DNA of 64,000 bases from Glaciihabitans tibetensis (GTDB lineage Bacteria; Actinomycetota; Actinomycetes; Actinomycetales; Microbacteriaceae). Positions 55,724-64,000 of this stretch are shown here, piece after piece. Every line of letters begins with the position of its first letter. Positions within the stretch are counted from its first letter, which is position 1. The position numbers and the translations under genes were made by a program. Below the pieces are notes generated by a model. It did not search any database. It was not told where the DNA came from and saw nothing but the letters and a program-made list of their open reading frames with translations. The stretch spans positions 62,001 through 126,000 of the forward strand of contig NZ_PVTL01000002.1 of assembly GCF_003003265.1 (NCBI RefSeq), read 5' to 3'.

Positions 55724-56731
55724 TCAGCGCGGGGCGAGCTGCGCGACGATCGCGCGGTGGTCGCTCCCAAGATTTTCAGACGAGCGGATGACTCGCATGC
55801 CCGTCACCCGCCAGTCGTCCGTAGCCAATACGTGGTCGATCGGGGTGCCCAGGAGTGCAGGTATTTGCGTGGGCCAGGTGCCTACGGCGGCGTTGTCGGT
55901 CGCCATCGCGGCATCCGCACACTCTCCCAACGACGCCCCGTCGGCGCTCGCCAATCGCGACATGTGGTCGACCGTCGCGTTGAAGTCACCCGCCATGATC
56001 GTGTTTCCGGAGCAGAGGTCTGCAAGCCAGGTGAGGTCGGAGGTCCAGTTGTCGACGCCCGACGGAATCGGAGCCATCGTGTGCACGCCGACGATGGTCG
56101 GTCCAGACCCGTCATCGGGAGTCGCGACGAGGCTCGCCGCCACCGAGGTGTTGCCGAGATCGGTACGGAGCGAGTACGCGCCAAGGTCGCTGCTCACCAG
56201 CAACACCGTCGAAGCGTCTACCTCCGCCTCGTTGACCGTGGCGGCGAACACGGTCATCGGGCGCCCCGCCGCTGCCATGATCGCGGCTACGGCGTTGCCC
56301 ATCTCACCGCTGGTTTCGGAGAGGGTGAGGATGTCGGCGTCCTCCTCCAGCGCAATGGCGGCGATCGCGTCTGCACCGGGGGCGTCGCGGAGGGTGTTCC
56401 AGGCCACGACGGTCACCGCCGAGTCCCGCTTGGTCGCGAAGTCTTCCGAGCCGGAGCCACGCGATGCGAGGACCGCGAGACTGATCGCGCCGAAGATGAC
56501 GAACACGATGGCGATTGACCCGGTGAACCGGCGTGCGCCGACGGAGAATATCGCGAGGGCGAGCAGGGCGATCAACATCACCGCGGAACCCGCCACCGCG
56601 ATGGCGCGGAACGACACCGCCTGGGCGACGGGTGTGCTCCACTCCAAACCGAACAACTGCGGCCAGGCCAGGACGAACAGGGCGGCGGCGAGCACGACAG
56701 TCACAGCGGCGGAGAGCAGGCGAGCGATCAT
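55724..56731 (-). CDS. Membrane-anchored EEP-family phosphatase/nuclease
   Basis: 335 residues. Three N-terminal helices (residues ~1-90) are followed by an endonuclease/exonuclease/phosphatase domain with VVAWNTLRD, MAGDFNAT and GSDHRAIVA. The catalytic part should face outside. Substrate unknown; secreted DNases and phosphodiesterases share this layout. Minus-strand TAGGAT lies 9 nt before the ATG. Confidence 0.87.
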   Translation of the reverse strand: MIARLLSAAVTVVLAAALFVLAWPQLFGLEWSTPVAQAVSFRAIAVAGSAVMLIALLALAIFSVGARRFTGSIAIVFVIFGAISLAVLASRGSGSEDFATKRDSAVTVVAWNTLRDAPGADAIAAIALEEDADILTLSETSGEMGNAVAAIMAAAGRPMTVFAATVNEAEVDASTVLLVSSDLGAYSLRTDLGNTSVAASLVATPDDGSGPTIVGVHTMAPIPSGVDNWTSDLTWLADLCSGNTIMAGDFNATVDHMSRLASADGASLGECADAAMATDNAAVGTWPTQIPALLGTPIDHVLATDDWRVTGMRVIRSSENLGSDHRAIVAQLAPR

Positions 56732-56764
56732 TGCTCAGTGATCCTAGACCAATACGATTGCAGG

Positions 56765-57622
56765 ATGTCAGTCACACCTCGGATCGATCTTCACACCCAC
56801 AGCAGTGTCTCTGACGGTACCGAGACCCCCACCCAACTCGTTCGGGCAGCGGTGGCCGCCGGAGTCAGCACCATCGCCCTGACCGACCACGACTCGACGG
56901 CGGGCTGGGTCGAAGCGCTCGCAGCTGCCGCCGGGACATCCGTCGACGTCGTGCCGGGCATGGAACTGAGCACAAACTACGGGCCGGCGAGTGTGCACAT
57001 GCTCGCCTACCTCTTTGACCCCACCGATGCGGAGATCGTTTCGGTGACCGCGCGGATCCGCGACGGGAGGCTGCACCGGGCCGAGCGCATCGTGGAGCGC
57101 ATCGCCGCCGATTACACGCTGAGCTGGGAAGACGTGCTCGCGGAATCGGTGGCGGGCGGCACCATCGGACGCCCGCACATCGCGGATGCACTCGTCAAAC
57201 GCGGCCACGTCGCAAACCGCAGCGCCGCGTTCGAGAGCATCCTGCACTGGCAGGGCGGCTATTACGAGAAGTACTACGCCCCGTCGCCGCTCGAAGGCGT
57301 GCGAATGATCGTGGGCGCCGGAGGGGTTCCCGTTCTGGCGCATCCGGCCACGTTTGGGCGATACCGGGTCATCGAGGAGAGCGCGATTGCGGCGCTCGCC
57401 GACGCGGGCCTATTCGGGCTTGAGATCGACCATCGGGACAACACCGACGATGGAAAGGTGCGCCTGCACGAGCTGGCGGCCAAGTACAACCTCGCGATCA
57501 CGGGGTCGAGTGACTACCACGGCGCCGGCAAACCCAACCGGCTGGCCGAGAACACGACGTCCGAGGATGTGCTGGAGAGAATCTTCGCGACGGCGACGGG
57601 GTACGCCCGCTACAGCGCCTAA
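56765..57622 (+). CDS. PHP-domain phosphoesterase
   Basis: 285 residues. Metal motifs are DLHTHSSVSDG, TDHDS, the later HPATFGRY and SSDYHGAGK. This is the RNase AM/YciV-type family (5'-3' trimming or 3',5'-bisphosphate hydrolysis). I start at ATG 56765, because TACGAT (56753-56758) ends exactly 7 nt upstream. The upstream GTG at 56738 is less likely. A strong hairpin follows. Confidence 0.92.
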   Translation: MSVTPRIDLHTHSSVSDGTETPTQLVRAAVAAGVSTIALTDHDSTAGWVEALAAAAGTSVDVVPGMELSTNYGPASVHMLAYLFDPTDAEIVSVTARIRDGRLHRAERIVERIAADYTLSWEDVLAESVAGGTIGRPHIADALVKRGHVANRSAAFESILHWQGGYYEKYYAPSPLEGVRMIVGAGGVPVLAHPATFGRYRVIEESAIAALADAGLFGLEIDHRDNTDDGKVRLHELAAKYNLAITGSSDYHGAGKPNRLAENTTSEDVLERIFATATGYARYSA

Positions 57623-57655
57623 GCGCCGCCGCACCCATCACGGGTGGGCGGCGCT
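57622..57655. terminator. Bidirectional terminator hairpin
   Basis: AGCGCCGCC-G-CACCC and GGGTGGGCGGCGCT form a 14-bp stem with one bulge between the convergent PHP and DEAD-box genes. Confidence 0.75.
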
Positions 57656-57666
57656 GCGGACTCCGC

Positions 57667-59169
57667 CTAAGCGGCGGGGGGAGGCGTGGCGCTGCCGCCC
57701 GAGGAGGGGCGACGGCGACGGCTGCGGCGACGGGCGGGCGCGCCGCCGTCGTGCGTTCCGCTTCCCTCGACCTTGCCGGCGGTGGCCGCATCGTCGGCGG
57801 GACCGTTGGTGGATGCTGCGTTGCCAGGCCCGGTGGACGCGGGTGAACTGCCGCTGGCCCCACGGCTGCGGGTGCGGGTGCGGTCGCCCTCACGACGCTC
57901 GCGCGGTGGTCGCGTCGTGGAGTCTCCGTCGCGGCGCTCCCGCGGAGGACGACCGGCGGCCTCGACAGTTTTCGGCAGGATCGACGTCGCCTTCAGGCGG
58001 CCCTTCGAGCCGGCCGGGATGTCGAGGTCGGTGTAGAGGTGCGGGGAGGAGGAGTAGGTCTCGACGGGTTCTGGCTGGCCCATGTCGAGCGCCTTGTTGA
58101 TGAGCGACCACTTGTGCATGTCGTCCCAGTCCACGAACGTGACCGCGATGCCCGTCTTGCCGGCACGACCCGTACGTCCGGCGCGGTGGAGGTAGGTGTC
58201 GTGATCCTCCGGAATAGTGTGGTTGATGACGTGGGTGACGTCGTTCACATCGATACCGCGGGCCGCGACATCCGTAGCAATCAAAATGTCTTTCTTGCCG
58301 GCCTTGAACGCGGCCATGGCGCGCTCGCGCTGTTCCTGGTTCAGGTCGCCGTGCACCGCTGCCGCGTTGAAGCCACGGTCGTTGAGCTCTTCGACGAGCT
58401 TCGCGGCCGCACGCTTGGTGCGGGTGAATACCACCGTCTTTCCGCGGCCCTCGGCCTGGAGGATGCGGGAAATGACCTCATCCTTGTCGAGGTTGTGTGC
58501 CCGGTAGACGACGTGCTTGATGTTCGCCTGGGTCAGGCCCTCGTTGGGGTCGGTCGCGCGAATGTGGATCGGCTTGTTCATAAAACGACGGGCCAGGGCA
58601 ACGATCGGGCCCGGCATCGTGGCGGAGAACAGCATGGTGTGGCGGGTGGGAGGTGTCTGCGAGAACAGCTTCTCGATATCGGCCAGGAAGCCAAGGTCGA
58701 GCATCTTGTCGGCCTCGTCAAGAACCATTACCTTGACGTTTTTGAGCGACAGCATGCGCTGGCTTGCGAGGTCGAGCAGGCGGCCGGGAGTACCGACCAC
58801 AACCTGCGCGCCGTCTTTCAGATCGGCGACCTGGCCCTCGTAGGCCTTGCCACCGTAGATCGCGACGACCTTCGTTGCGCGGTTCGATGCGGCGAGGGTG
58901 AGGTCTTCGGCGACCTGCACGCACAGCTCGCGGGTGGGCACAACAACCAGGGCCTGCACACCGGGTTCTGGGTTCAGCCCGAGTTCCTGCAGGAGGGGAA
59001 GACCGAAGCCGAGCGTCTTGCCGGTTCCCGTCTTTGCCTGGCCGATGATGTCCTGGCCGTTCAGACCCATCGGGATGGTCTGCTCCTGGATCGGGAAGGG
59101 CTCGAGGATTCCCTTTGTTGCAAGTGCGTCAACCATGTCCTGGTCGACATTGAGTTCTGAGAAATTCAA
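57667..59169 (-). CDS. rhlE: DEAD-box RNA helicase (RhlE type)
   Basis: 500 residues from a TTG start. Q motif (FPIQEQTIPMGL), AKTGTGKT, PTRELCVQ, VLDEADKMLDLGF, SATMP, FTRTKR, ATDVAARGIDV and HRAGRTGRAG are all present. The last ~100 residues are a disordered basic tail with PPRERR repeats and ARRRSRRRRPSSGG, likely RNA-binding. It remodels RNA in ribosome assembly or decay. It corresponds by context to Rv3211 of M. tuberculosis (from memory). Confidence 0.94.
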   Translation of the reverse strand: MNFSELNVDQDMVDALATKGILEPFPIQEQTIPMGLNGQDIIGQAKTGTGKTLGFGLPLLQELGLNPEPGVQALVVVPTRELCVQVAEDLTLAASNRATKVVAIYGGKAYEGQVADLKDGAQVVVGTPGRLLDLASQRMLSLKNVKVMVLDEADKMLDLGFLADIEKLFSQTPPTRHTMLFSATMPGPIVALARRFMNKPIHIRATDPNEGLTQANIKHVVYRAHNLDKDEVISRILQAEGRGKTVVFTRTKRAAAKLVEELNDRGFNAAAVHGDLNQEQRERAMAAFKAGKKDILIATDVAARGIDVNDVTHVINHTIPEDHDTYLHRAGRTGRAGKTGIAVTFVDWDDMHKWSLINKALDMGQPEPVETYSSSPHLYTDLDIPAGSKGRLKATSILPKTVEAAGRPPRERRDGDSTTRPPRERREGDRTRTRSRGASGSSPASTGPGNAASTNGPADDAATAGKVEGSGTHDGGAPARRRSRRRRPSSGGSATPPPAA

Positions 59170-59441
59170 AGTCTGAAGCCTGTTCGCCTTGGGAGGGCAC
59201 TGGTATCAGTGCGCTGTGTGAGATACGCCCGTTTTCTCCTAGGACGCAGGGCCCCCGCCTGTGATGGGGGGCATGGTGGGCAGTTTAGCGGGTGCAGGCC
59301 GAAATGAGCTGAGGGCAGGCCGCCGCTACGCACCAGATCCTGCGTGTGCCGCTGGCCGGGGATGCGCGAAAGGGGCGGCTAAACCCGCCAAAGATGGCCG
59401 TGCTGCACGGAGCGCTCGCCAAGCCGCCTAAACTAACCCTC
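59170..59441. other. Intergenic region between rhlE and the ferritin-like gene
   Basis: 272 bp without a supported gene. It would hold a leader for the helicase (minus strand) and TAAACT (59429-59434) for the plus-strand gene. A small GGCGG...CCGCC dyad lies near 59374-59389. No known riboswitch seen. Confidence 0.5.
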
Positions 59442-60158
59442 GTGGTTAACTGGTTTTGGCGCAAAGGCGCGCGCGTCGAGGTTCCCCGGCTTCGCCAACG
59501 CGGACAGGACTCCGGAACGACCAAGGTGCATCTGGCCGAATTGACTCCCGACCTGTCGACCTACCTCGGCACCGCCGCGTATCTCCAGCTCACGATCTTC
59601 GAGAATCTCAGTCGTGCAGTCGCCACCGCCCCGACCATGGAGTCGAAGGAAGCGGTGAGCGCGGCAGCAGCGCTCTCCCTCGCCAAACACCACGCTCTCA
59701 CCGCGGAGATCCAGCGACACGGTCTCGTGGCCTCGACGGTGATGGATCCCAACCGGGCCGCAATCGACCGGTTTCAGGCGCGTACCCAGGGGTCGGACTG
59801 GTTCGAGGCACTCACCAGCTGCTTTGTCACCTCGGGCTTCCTCGACGACTTCTTCCTGCGGCTTGCCGAAGGTCTGCCCTCCGATACCGCGGCACGCGTA
59901 ACCGCCATCATGCACAAGCCCTCCGGCGAGAAGGTCATCGCCGACGAACTCCTCGCCGCTATTACCGCCAACCCTCGTCTCGCATCCCGGTTGGCGCTCT
60001 GGGGCCGCAGGCTGGTCGGCGACACGATGCTGGTCGCGCGCTCGTCGCTCGTGACGTCGGACAACCACGACAGCGACGAAGCGCGCATCGAGCCGGTATT
60101 CACCGAGCTCATCGCCGCGCACACGCGACGGATGGACACGCTCGGCCTTACCGCCTAG
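59442..60158 (+). CDS. Ferritin-like (MiaE_2-type) protein
   Basis: 238 residues, all helical. It matches the actinobacterial MiaE-like ferritin-fold family (Rv3210c type, from memory) with YLGTAAYLQLTIFENLSRAV, SLAKHHALTAEI and a C-terminal helix. E/H residues on the helices could bind a di-iron site. A tRNA hydroxylase role is only suggested by the family name. I start at GTG 59442; TAAACT (59429-59434) ends 8 nt upstream. Its stop codon starts a 16-bp repeat array. Confidence 0.8.
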   Translation: MVNWFWRKGARVEVPRLRQRGQDSGTTKVHLAELTPDLSTYLGTAAYLQLTIFENLSRAVATAPTMESKEAVSAAAALSLAKHHALTAEIQRHGLVASTVMDPNRAAIDRFQARTQGSDWFEALTSCFVTSGFLDDFFLRLAEGLPSDTAARVTAIMHKPSGEKVIADELLAAITANPRLASRLALWGRRLVGDTMLVARSSLVTSDNHDSDEARIEPVFTELIAAHTRRMDTLGLTA

Positions 60159-60234
60159 CGCGCTGCGGCGCTAGCGCGCTGCGGCACTAGCGCGCGGCCG
60201 CACCGGTGCGCTGCGGCACGAGTGTGCTGCCGCA
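60155..60234 (+). repeat. 16-bp tandem array beginning at a stop codon, 5 units
   Basis: Units at 60155, 60171, 60187, 60203 and 60219, each exactly 16 bp, consensus CTAGCGCGCTGCGGCA. Unit 1 contains the TAG of the gene upstream. Units diverge step by step away from it. Confidence 0.95.
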
Positions 60235-60249
60235 GACCGCCTGGATGGG

Positions 60250-60543
60250 TCAGGCGCGCGCTGCCAGGCGTTGATGTAGTTCTTCGTCAGCCGCGCGGCG
60301 ACGCTTCGGCAGGACGAGAGCGATCGCGAGAGCGGCGAGGCCGCCCGCGAGAAGACTGATCACCCAGATCCAGGTGCCGTCGAAGCGTAACCCTGCCCAC
60401 ACGAGTGCGACCCAGACAACCATCGACACCGCTCCGGACGCTGCGGGCACCAGCAGGGTGCCGAGAGTGTCCCGGGCGGGTGCGAGTGCACTGATGATGA
60501 AACCGATGCCCAACGCAATGACGGTCGAAAAAAGCAGTTCCAT
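60250..60543 (-). CDS. Small three-helix membrane protein
   Basis: 97 residues with three hydrophobic segments (LLFSTVIALGIGFIISALAP, VPAASGAVSMVVWVALVWAG, WIWVISLLAGGLAALAIALVL) and a charged C-terminus. No family recognised. It starts 3 bp after the DUF3107 stop on the same strand, so they form an operon. Confidence 0.78.
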   Translation of the reverse strand: MELLFSTVIALGIGFIISALAPARDTLGTLLVPAASGAVSMVVWVALVWAGLRFDGTWIWVISLLAGGLAALAIALVLPKRRRAADEELHQRLAARA

Positions 60544-60546
60544 CGG

Positions 60547-60771
60547 TTAGGCGACGAATCCTACGCGGCGGGATGCCTCGGAGCCGACTTCAACGTATGA
60601 AAGGGAAGCGACCGGCACGAGGTAGATCTTGCCCTTGTCGTCGGAGAACTTCACGAACTTGCTGTCTGACTCCAGCGCGTCAGCGACTACCTTCTCGAAC
60701 TCGGCAGGAGACTGCGCGGTCTCGAAGTTGATTTCACGGGGGCTGTTGGCGATACCGATACGAATGTCCAC
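60547..60771 (-). CDS. DUF3107 family small protein
   Basis: 74 residues (MDIRIGIANSPREINFE, then LVPVASLSYVEVG), matching the DUF3107 proteins found across actinobacteria (Rv3208A type, from memory). Function unknown. GTG start; minus-strand TAATCT (60778-60783) ends 7 nt upstream, so the mRNA is probably leaderless. Confidence 0.9.
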   Translation of the reverse strand: MDIRIGIANSPREINFETAQSPAEFEKVVADALESDSKFVKFSDDKGKIYLVPVASLSYVEVGSEASRRVGFVA

Positions 60772-60869
60772 GGCTAAAGATTACGGCAGTTCCGGCCGGT
60801 CGCTTTGCTGCGTTCGCCTCCGGCAGAAAATGGACGGAAAGTGTCGGAGGGCTCCACTACCGTGAGGGC

Positions 60870-63800
60870 GTGAACATCACCGGGTTTGAGCGTAGGAGAG
60901 AAGTCTCTTCGGCCGCGACCGGCCCCTCGCCGGACGTGAGCCAGCTGGCCGTTCTTGCCCTCCCCGAGGGCAGTTCAGCCGCGGTACTGGGTGCGCCGGG
61001 CACCGGCAAGACGTTCACCCTTGTCGAACTTGTTGCCGACCGCGTGCTGAATCGCGGGTATGCGCCAGACGAGATCGTCGCCCTCACCCCGACCCGCGCC
61101 TCGGCAACCCGTCTGCGCGACGCACTTGCCTTGCGGGTAGGCGTTGCGACGAACGGTCCGCTCGCGCGCACGGTGAACTCGCTCGCGCACGAGGTCGTCG
61201 GTGCTGCGGCTCGGTCGGCAGGAGTCGCGCCCCCTCGGTTGGTGACCGGCGGCGAGCAAGATGCCGACATCGCGCAGCTGCTGCACGGCCACGCGGAGGA
61301 GGGCACCGGGCCCGTGTGGCCCGCGATGCTCACGCCCGATGTGCGGCGACTGCGCGGCTTCCGGTCAGAGTTGCGTGAACTCATGATGCGCGCCACCGAA
61401 TTCAACGTATCGCCGGCGCGCTTGCGCGCACTCGGCCGGGAGTTCGACCGTGCCGAGTGGACCGCCGCCGCAGATTTCATCGGCGAGTACCACGATGTGA
61501 TCGGCAATTTTCGCGATAACCAGCTCGACTCCGCCGAGTTGGCCCAATACGCGGCAACAGCGATCGCCTCAGCGGATCCGGGAGAACGCATCCAGCGGCT
61601 CCGACTCGTGGTCATCGATGACCTGCAGGAGGCAACCGAGTCGACCCTCGCAATTCTGCGCGCGCTCGCCGGGCGGGGCATCACCATCGTCGCCTTCGGC
61701 GATCCCGACGTCGCCGCCAACGCGTTCCGCGGGGGAGAGCCCGACGCGCTCGGGCGGCTTGGCGCGATCCTGCGCTCGCCCGTGCAGACCCTCGTGTTGC
61801 AGCGAGCGCACCGGCAGGGCCCGCTGCTTCGCAACTTGACCGCCTCAGTGACCTCGCGGATAGGTACGGCGGCCGCAGGGTCCCAGCGGGCGGCCGTAGC
61901 GGGGCGAACAGAAGACGACGACGAGATCCCGCCCGTCGTGATGCCGCCCATCCTTACGCTGAGCGCAAGCACCCCAGCGCGCCAGTGGAGCGCGGTCGCC
62001 CGCCATCTGCGCGAGCAGCACCTGGTGAACGACGTGCCGTGGAGCCAGATGGTGGTTGTTGTGCGCAGCGGGGCGCAAATCGCCGGCATTCGGCGTTCGC
62101 TCTCCCTCGCGGAGGTCCCGGCTCGCACCACCGTCGGCGCGACCGCTCTGCGAGAAGACCGGGCGGCTCGGGCGCTGCTCACCCTTGTCGATGTCGGTGC
62201 CGGTCGTACCGCCCTGACTCCTGCCCTGGCGGCTGAGCTTTTGCTCGGCCCGTTCGGCGGCCTCGACCGACTCATGCTTCGTCGCCTCAGACTCGCCCTG
62301 CGCGCCGAGGAGATCGCCGGAGGCAACCTGCGGTCAAGCGATGAACTCCTCGTCGAGGCTTTGTCCGCCCCCGGCCGATTCGCGACAATCGACCATCGGG
62401 TTGGCCGCAGTGCAGACCGCCTCGCAACCACCCTCGCGGAGATCCGTACGCTCGCCGAGACCGACGGCACCATCGAGGAGCTCCTCTGGCTCGCCTGGGA
62501 GCGCAGCGGACTCGCGTCGACCTGGTTCGAGCAAGCACTCAGCGCGGGTATCACCGCCGCCGAGGCGAACTCCAACCTGGACGGCGTTGTGGCCCTGTTC
62601 ACCGCAGCGAAACGCTTTGTCGAACGCCAGCCCGGTACTCCGGCGGGTGTTTTTCTGAGCGCGGTGCTCGATGCCGAGGTTCCAGAAGACACCCTCTCGC
62701 CGCAGCCCAACGACGACGCTGTGCTGGTCACCACCCCTCCGGGAACGGTGGGGCTCGAATTCGCCATCGTCGTCGTGGCGAATCTGCAGGACGGTGCCTG
62801 GCCGAATCTGCGCCTGCGCGGCTCCCTTCTCGGCCCCCAGGAGCTGGTTCGGGCGATCACCGGCATCGACAGCGCCACCCTCGACGAACGCAAGCTGGTG
62901 CTCGGCGATGAACTGAGGATGTTTGCGCTCGCCGTTTCACGCGCCCGCAGCCAGGTTGTTTTGGCGACGGTCGCGAACGAAGACGACGCCCCGAGCGTTT
63001 TCCTCACCCTCGCGCCCAAGGACACGCCCGTCATCGATACGTCGTCGCTCCCTCCGCTGTCTCTCCGGGGTCTCACCGGCCGGTTGCGTCGCGATCTGGT
63101 GCAGCCAGGCAGGTCGGTGACCCGGGCCGCCAGCGATCGTGCCGCCGCGGCATCCGCCCTGGCCAGACTCGCGGCGGAGCACGTTCCCGGGGCCGACCCA
63201 GCGCAGTGGCACGGGCTTCTCGAACCGTCCACCACCGAACCGATGTTCGGCGAGGAGGAAAAAGTGCCCGTGTCACCCTCTCGCCTTGAGCGTTTTGAGG
63301 ATTCGCCGCTGGACTGGTTCATCGAGACGATCGCGGGTTCAGAATCATCCACGTCCATGGGGCTCGGGACGATCCTGCACTGGGCCATGGAGACAGCGAC
63401 CGATCCGAGCATCGACCGGCTGTGGGACTCGGTGGAGTCCCGCTGGAAAGAGTTGCCGTTCGAGTCCGAGTGGATGGCGGAGACGCAGAAACGCACCGCG
63501 CGCGTTCTGGTGGCAGCCATCGGCGAATACCTCGCCGACTTCCAGCGTGAAGGAAAAACGTTGGTCGGCGCAGAAAAACGGTTCTCGCTCGATATCGGGC
63601 GCGCTCAGGTCAACGGGTCCATCGATCGCATCGAACGCGCGGCAGACGGCTCGGTCCACATCGTCGACCTCAAGACGGGTACCCCGATCACCCAGCCCGC
63701 GAAGATAGCGGCCCATCCGCAACTCGGCGCGTACCAGCTCGCCTACGCACAGGGCGTACTCGACGAATTCCTGGACGAGCTCGGCGAACACCATGCGGGA

Positions 63801-64000
63801 GGCGCGAAGCTGTTGTACGTGAAGAAGGGGGTGCGCTCGAAGCTGTATCGAGAGTCGGTGCAGCCCCCGCTCGACGAGGAGGCACTCGAGGGGTTCCGCA
63901 CGCGGATCCGCCAGGCTGCAGTCGGTATGGCGGCGGCAGAGTATGAGGGGGCGATCGAACTGCGCAGCTGGGGCTCCGGCGGCACCTCGAATCTCGCCAT
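60870..64000 (+). CDS. adnA: AdnA-type helicase-nuclease subunit, 3' truncated
   Basis: The frame is open from GTG 60870 to the window end (over 1,040 codons). It begins MNITGFERRREVSS and has Walker A GAPGTGKT, TPTRASATRLRDAL (motif Ia), LVVIDDLQEA (motif II) and LQRAHRQGP. Motifs GLEFAIVVVANLQDGAWPN and LAVSRARSQVVLAT mark motifs V and VI of UvrD-like helicases. The C-terminal part is a RecB-type nuclease with GTILHWAME, HIVDLKTG and QLGAYQLAYA. This is the AdnA half of the actinobacterial AdnAB break-resection complex. TACCGT (60858-60863) ends 7 nt before the GTG. adnB should follow. Confidence 0.92.
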   Translation, partial: MNITGFERRREVSSAATGPSPDVSQLAVLALPEGSSAAVLGAPGTGKTFTLVELVADRVLNRGYAPDEIVALTPTRASATRLRDALALRVGVATNGPLARTVNSLAHEVVGAAARSAGVAPPRLVTGGEQDADIAQLLHGHAEEGTGPVWPAMLTPDVRRLRGFRSELRELMMRATEFNVSPARLRALGREFDRAEWTAAADFIGEYHDVIGNFRDNQLDSAELAQYAATAIASADPGERIQRLRLVVIDDLQEATESTLAILRALAGRGITIVAFGDPDVAANAFRGGEPDALGRLGAILRSPVQTLVLQRAHRQGPLLRNLTASVTSRIGTAAAGSQRAAVAGRTEDDDEIPPVVMPPILTLSASTPARQWSAVARHLREQHLVNDVPWSQMVVVVRSGAQIAGIRRSLSLAEVPARTTVGATALREDRAARALLTLVDVGAGRTALTPALAAELLLGPFGGLDRLMLRRLRLALRAEEIAGGNLRSSDELLVEALSAPGRFATIDHRVGRSADRLATTLAEIRTLAETDGTIEELLWLAWERSGLASTWFEQALSAGITAAEANSNLDGVVALFTAAKRFVERQPGTPAGVFLSAVLDAEVPEDTLSPQPNDDAVLVTTPPGTVGLEFAIVVVANLQDGAWPNLRLRGSLLGPQELVRAITGIDSATLDERKLVLGDELRMFALAVSRARSQVVLATVANEDDAPSVFLTLAPKDTPVIDTSSLPPLSLRGLTGRLRRDLVQPGRSVTRAASDRAAAASALARLAAEHVPGADPAQWHGLLEPSTTEPMFGEEEKVPVSPSRLERFEDSPLDWFIETIAGSESSTSMGLGTILHWAMETATDPSIDRLWDSVESRWKELPFESEWMAETQKRTARVLVAAIGEYLADFQREGKTLVGAEKRFSLDIGRAQVNGSIDRIERAADGSVHIVDLKTGTPITQPAKIAAHPQLGAYQLAYAQGVLDEFLDELGEHHAGGAKLLYVKKGVRSKLYRESVQPPLDEEALEGFRTRIRQAAVGMAAAEYEGAIELRSWGSGGTSNLA

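Noticed and set aside
60857..63520. Long minus-strand open frame of 887 codons
   Set aside because: It is a shadow of adnA. Its translation is Ser/Arg/Ala low complexity without domains, while the plus frame has all helicase and nuclease motifs.

Overview
The window is high-GC, densely packed DNA from an actinomycete, most likely a Microbacteriaceae-type member of the Micrococcales. Reasons: mycothiol (mshB) and F420-type genes, actinobacterial-only families (DUF3117, DUF3107, AdnA), the actinobacterial forms of DapD and TatB, many GTG/TTG starts, and many start codons placed about 7 nt after a TAnnnT hexamer (leaderless mRNAs). I see no rRNA, tRNA, insertion sequence, prophage or CRISPR array. 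The genus cannot be named from the sequence alone.

Layout. 1-3.5 kb: end of an S9 peptidase and two membrane proteins. 3.5-7.3 kb: copper cassette (CsoR with a palindromic operator, a Cys-cluster HMA chaperone, CopA) plus an SDR oxidoreductase. 7.3-9.5 kb: divergent LysG-type regulator and LysE exporter, and an AhpD-like protein. 9.7-16.5 kb: MacB-type ABC exporter, an HTH-only LysR protein with a basic tail, a LON-domain protein, an ABC-F protein and a deazaflavin-dependent oxidoreductase. 16.5-19.2 kb: a one-module A-T-TE synthetase. 19.4-24.2 kb: tandem glycine riboswitch followed by gcvT-gcvH-gcvP. 24.3-34.6 kb: APC permease, CPBP protein, a five-component oligopeptide ABC importer (the two ATPases fused) and typA. 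35.3-39.4 kb: small lipoprotein and the EfeUOB iron uptake operon with a DtxR-type box. 39.4-46.9 kb: mshB fused to a membrane domain, fdxA, dapC, citrate synthase, divergent dapD/dapE and a PIG-V-like mannosyltransferase. 47-56.7 kb: DUF3117, O-methyltransferase, tatB, LysR, mrp-DUF1003-MgtE_N operon, stress protein, aminopeptidase P and EEP phosphatase. 56.7-64 kb: PHP phosphoesterase, DEAD-box helicase, ferritin-like protein, DUF3107 and the start of AdnA, which runs off the window.

The genes from typA to the MgtE_N protein, and again from the DEAD-box helicase to adnA, follow a gene order I recall from Mycobacterium tuberculosis. Most of the right half is therefore old chromosomal backbone, with the iron operon inserted.

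The most unusual feature is non-coding. At least ten gene ends are followed by private tandem repeats of 11-36 bp. Several units contain the stop codon and last codons of the neighbouring gene, as if gene 3' ends had been duplicated in tandem. One 31-bp family occurs at two loci about 13 kb apart and can form hairpins. I treat this as the best candidate for something undescribed.
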